A stretch of DNA of 64,000 bases from Bacteroidales bacterium (GTDB lineage Bacteria > Bacteroidota > Bacteroidia > Bacteroidales > P3): positions 1 to 64,000 of the forward strand of contig JAFYSZ010000024.1 of NCBI GenBank assembly GCA_017559135.1, written 5' to 3'. Shown here one piece after another: positions 61,457-64,000 of this stretch. Both the position numbers and the translations under genes were made by a program. The notes beneath the pieces are model-generated. The model saw only the letters and a program-made list of their open reading frames with translations. It made no database searches and was not told the origin of the DNA. Every line of letters starts with the position of its first letter. The stretch's first letter is position 1.

Positions 61457-61515
61457 TTCTTTGAATTAAAAAAATAATCCTTTGATTTAATTTTTTAATT
61501 CAAAGGATTATTTTT
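61457..61515. terminator. Bidirectional terminator with two competing hairpins
   Basis: Hairpin 1: perfect 18-bp arms 61466-61483 and 61498-61515. Hairpin 2: perfect 15-bp arms 61457-61471 and 61489-61503. They overlap, so only one can form. It lies between the convergent DUF5606 and gldD genes. Confidence 0.8.
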
Positions 61516-61530
61516 TTGTTTCTTTACTTT

Positions 61531-62124
61531 TTATTTTTTCCACCTTAGAGTTGTAATCATATAGTCAAGATCGGTTTTTATTCGTCTTATATATGTTGTG
61601 AGGGAATCGTTGTTTGGTGCAGTTTTGCAATGAAGGGCTAAACGCAAGAAATGATTTGTGCTGTCGGTTAAATAGAATTGATAAGGCGATACTACTTCGC
61701 TGCCTTTTATTTCAAAAACTGTTCCGAAAACTCTTTGTTCTGCGTTATTGTATTGTTGTTCTATGATTCCAGAAGAGAATTTCTTGTGTCTATCTAAGAA
61801 AGTGTAGCAATCGTTTATCATATAAGCCAAAGAAGAATCAGCCTTTAATGGAATGTAACTAACGTTTGCTTCAAATCCGTATTTGTCAAAATTTATATTA
61901 AACCACTTATTGTCTTTTTTATCAGTGTTTACTCTTATGATTTCGCCATAATCTGGCATTTGAAATGTGAAAGGAAAATCCTTTTCATCAACAAGTGAAT
62001 ATAAAGGTTGGGTTGTTTCTAATAATAGATAGGTTTTTGGTTTTGGAACGGGCGGTTCCTCGCTGCAAGCAAAAAAAATTGCCGATAAACAAAACAGAAA
62101 CAATATTTTTAGTGTCTTATACAT
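61531..62124 (-). CDS. gldD: Gliding motility / T9SS-associated lipoprotein GldD
   Basis: A 197-residue lipoprotein: hydrophobic signal with lipobox FFAC and the lipidated Cys20. The mature part fits GldD: a Pro-rich opening, FPFTFQMPDYGEI, then KWFNINFDKYGFEANVSYIPLKAD and a run of helices with YTFLDRHKKFSSGI. In Flavobacterium gldD is needed for gliding and for the T9SS; here it occurs with PorZ and T9SS cargo genes but no other gld gene is in the window, so a gliding role is not implied. A minus-strand -7 box (TATCTTTG, 62139-62146) precedes it. Confidence 0.85.
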   Translation of the reverse strand: MYKTLKILFLFCLSAIFFACSEEPPVPKPKTYLLLETTQPLYSLVDEKDFPFTFQMPDYGEIIRVNTDKKDNKWFNINFDKYGFEANVSYIPLKADSSLAYMINDCYTFLDRHKKFSSGIIEQQYNNAEQRVFGTVFEIKGSEVVSPYQFYLTDSTNHFLRLALHCKTAPNNDSLTTYIRRIKTDLDYMITTLRWKK

Positions 62125-62138
62125 AAGTAATTTTTTGG

Positions 62139-62146
62139 CAAAGATA
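62139..62146 (-). promoter_or_regulatory. Probable -7 element of gldD
   Basis: TATCTTTG on the minus strand, 14 bases before the ATG; no clear -33 box. Confidence 0.4.
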
Positions 62147-62210
62147 AGAATTATTTGGCTAATTCTAAAATTTGTCTTAATTTAGCAGATTGAAATTAAA
62201 GAAAAAAGAT

Positions 62211-64000
62211 ATGAAAAAAGTATTTTTATTGATAGCTTGTTTGTTTCCTTATTTTGCTTTTTCGCAAGTCAGCGTAACTTCGGCTAATGGACAAAATGTA
62301 GCAGATTTATTGGAAACTTACTTTTTGGGAGGTGGTGTTCAAATCAGTAATGTTAAATTCAATGGACAGAGTGTTGTAAATAGTAATCAGATAGGTACGT
62401 TTTCAAATCCTACTACGGCTGTTCCAAACGTTGCTCTTTCTTCTGGAATTGTTATGGTGACAGGAAATGTTGACGATGCGGCTGCCGGAAATTCATCAGG
62501 TATTGTCTCTTCTACCTCAAGCCCAACTTATAATGGTAATGATAGATCGATACCTTTAAGAAACGTTTTGAATAGTCAAGGAAATTCTACTCAAACTATG
62601 AATGATGTTGCCGTACTTCAATTTGATTTTATTCCTTCTGGTGAATATGTGAAGTTTGATTATGTTTTTGCATCTGAGGAATATCCAGGTTTCGTGCATT
62701 CAGGGTATAATGATGCTTTCGGATTTTTTATTTCAGGACCATATGATGATCAAGGAAATCTTATTGCAGAAGGAATCCCTTATCAATATAGGAATATAGC
62801 GGTTATTCCTGGTACAACAGAACCTATTACCATTAACACAGTGCACGATCAAAGAGGTTGTCATGATGAATATTCAGTTTATCATATAACAAATAATAAT
62901 AATAATTGTAAAATGAACGCATATACAGTTGCTCTTTCAACAGAAGAGGTTTATGTTGTGCCATGTTTGAAATATAAATTGGAGTTAGCAATATGTGATG
63001 TTGGAGATGCTGCATATAATTCATGTGTATTTTTAGGAGCAGGTTCGTTTAAAGTTGATGAGTATTCACTTAATGAGATGTTACCTGCAACAGGAGTTGG
63101 TACATCTTATGTTAAAGGTTGCGATTTAGATACAATAACTATGAAAATTAATAGACCTGCAACAGAAAACGAACAACACGTTTTAAGTTTTTTTGGAACA
63201 GCAGTAGAAGGCGAAGACTTTGAATTATTAGACCTTAATGGCAATCCAGCAGGAAGAACTCTTACTTTTGCGGAAGGAGATACTTCTGCCTCTGTTATTA
63301 TAAGATTTAAAAATCACGTAGATGATGTAGCTGGTGAAACGCTTGAATTAGGAATAGTAACAGAGTTTATTAACGAATGTGCACAAATTGATACTATTTT
63401 TATCAGCATTACAACACCAGAAAGCTTAGAATACACTTTAAGCGAAGACGTAATTTATTGCGAAAACGAATTGCCGAAAAATGAAAACGTAGAAATCAAT
63501 GTAACAGGCGGCATAGGAGATGTAACATACGAATGGTCAGCCGGCGTAACTCCAAATCAAGCGACAAATACAGTAGGTATAACCCAACCAAGCGTAATTT
63601 ATATAAATGTAACAGACGGATGCGGAAGAGAAATCCACGACTCGGTTAGTTTTAAAGTACAAGGAGCTACAGTATCAGCAAGCGTAGACAAACGATTCAT
63701 TTGCGAAGGGGAAATAATACATCTTTCAGCCACCACAGCCGAACAATACACATGGACCTCCACAGCAGAAGACGCACTATTACCAAATAATAACACAGTA
63801 AGCAATCCAGAAGCTCAACCAACAGCAAGCAGCACCTACAAAGTAACCATAGTAGATGAAAATGGATGTATAGCAAGCGATACAGTAAACGTAGTAGTAG
63901 TTCCAGCAATAGACGCACAACTCTACCTCACACCAACAAGGACAAGCGTATTAAACACACAAATAAGATTTGAAGACCGTACTCAAGGCTCATTTTCAAG
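62211..64000 (+). CDS. Choice-of-anchor-L surface protein, N-terminal part (partial)
   Basis: The frame is open from ATG 62211 to the window end (596 complete codons), so the protein continues beyond it. Signal peptide at residues 1-19 (YFAFSQ). Residues about 20-290 form a choice-of-anchor-L domain: an opening TSANGQNVADLLETYFLGGGV, ALSSGIVMVTGNVDDA, FDYVFASEEYPGF, DAFGFFISGP and VHDQRGCHDEYSVYH. A Calx-beta/DUF11-like stretch follows, and PKD or Ig-like domains begin near 405 and 490 (CEGEIIHLSATTAEQYTWTS). Proteins with this start in Bacteroidota usually end in a type B T9SS sorting domain, which would lie outside. Likely an adhesin. Confidence 0.85.
   Translation, partial: MKKVFLLIACLFPYFAFSQVSVTSANGQNVADLLETYFLGGGVQISNVKFNGQSVVNSNQIGTFSNPTTAVPNVALSSGIVMVTGNVDDAAAGNSSGIVSSTSSPTYNGNDRSIPLRNVLNSQGNSTQTMNDVAVLQFDFIPSGEYVKFDYVFASEEYPGFVHSGYNDAFGFFISGPYDDQGNLIAEGIPYQYRNIAVIPGTTEPITINTVHDQRGCHDEYSVYHITNNNNNCKMNAYTVALSTEEVYVVPCLKYKLELAICDVGDAAYNSCVFLGAGSFKVDEYSLNEMLPATGVGTSYVKGCDLDTITMKINRPATENEQHVLSFFGTAVEGEDFELLDLNGNPAGRTLTFAEGDTSASVIIRFKNHVDDVAGETLELGIVTEFINECAQIDTIFISITTPESLEYTLSEDVIYCENELPKNENVEINVTGGIGDVTYEWSAGVTPNQATNTVGITQPSVIYINVTDGCGREIHDSVSFKVQGATVSASVDKRFICEGEIIHLSATTAEQYTWTSTAEDALLPNNNTVSNPEAQPTASSTYKVTIVDENGCIASDTVNVVVVPAIDAQLYLTPTRTSVLNTQIRFEDRTQGSFS

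Noticed and set aside
61531..62124. Evidence for gliding motility
   Set aside because: gldD is present, but no gldJ/K/L/M/N or spr genes are in the window; GldD-type proteins also occur in non-gliding T9SS species.

Overview
The window comes from an AT-rich member of the Bacteroidota, most likely an anaerobic Bacteroidales-type bacterium. Three things point there. (1) Type IX secretion system (T9SS) parts (PorZ, GldD) occur together with six probable T9SS cargo proteins or fragments, most of them carrying C-terminal sorting domains. (2) Many genes are preceded by the phylum-specific promoter TTTG-N19/20-TAnnTTTG rather than by -35/-10 boxes, and Shine-Dalgarno sequences are mostly absent. (3) Metabolism looks fermentative: a sodium-pumping methylmalonyl-CoA decarboxylase operon (succinate to propionate) and a catabolic ornithine carbamoyltransferase/carbamate kinase pair. 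No tRNA, rRNA, CRISPR array, insertion sequence or phage gene was seen.

Layout. 1-4.6 kb: tail of a T9SS cargo gene, then recO, porZ and prfA on the minus strand. 4.7-12.6 kb (+): DUF4837 lipoprotein, the mce-mmdA-oadG-mmdC-mmdB operon, a MATE and an MFS transporter. 12.7-17.9 kb (-): a 1023-residue TPR protein, an outer-membrane beta-barrel and a small helical protein in one operon. 18.2-23.4 kb (+): housekeeping operon rsfS-ftsH-LUD-cdsA-psd-rluA-type. 23.5-26.7 kb: a Fic protein, a BspA-like leucine-rich cargo protein, and a 786-base gene-free stretch with a rod-shaped RNA that resembles 6S RNA. 26.7-33.0 kb: arcC-arcB, O-antigen ligase, folC, ferritin, AlkD-like protein. 33.1-55.7 kb: surface-protein region with a 1762-residue repeat protein (type B sorting domain), then glmS-DUF4301 and an M23/LysM hydrolase, then two giant paralogous modular proteins (2109 and 1848 residues; jelly-roll/fibronectin modules, type A sorting domains). 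55.8-64 kb: trpS, yebC, rsmI, ruvC, a POT transporter, an S4 protein, DUF5606, gldD, and the start of a choice-of-anchor-L cargo protein running off the end.

How the genes fit together. Mce and the decarboxylase turn methylmalonyl-CoA into propionyl-CoA and a sodium gradient. ArcB/ArcC yield ATP from citrulline. PorZ and GldD serve export and surface anchoring of the large adhesin-like proteins encoded in the same window, while O-antigen ligase, GlmS, CdsA and Psd build the envelope.

The most notable non-coding signals are: a five-copy, exactly 22-bp-phased array of 15-bp imperfect palindromes just upstream of the promoter of the second giant surface protein; a 21-bp-period repeat family at gene 3' ends that also supplies stop codons and C-terminal residues; the 6S-like RNA; an overlapping symmetric divergent promoter between glmS and a NifX-like gene; interleaved (A-B-A'-B') inverted repeats between convergent genes; and likely leaderless starts of trpS and the MATE gene. 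Function for these is inference; the repeats and palindromes themselves are read directly from the sequence.
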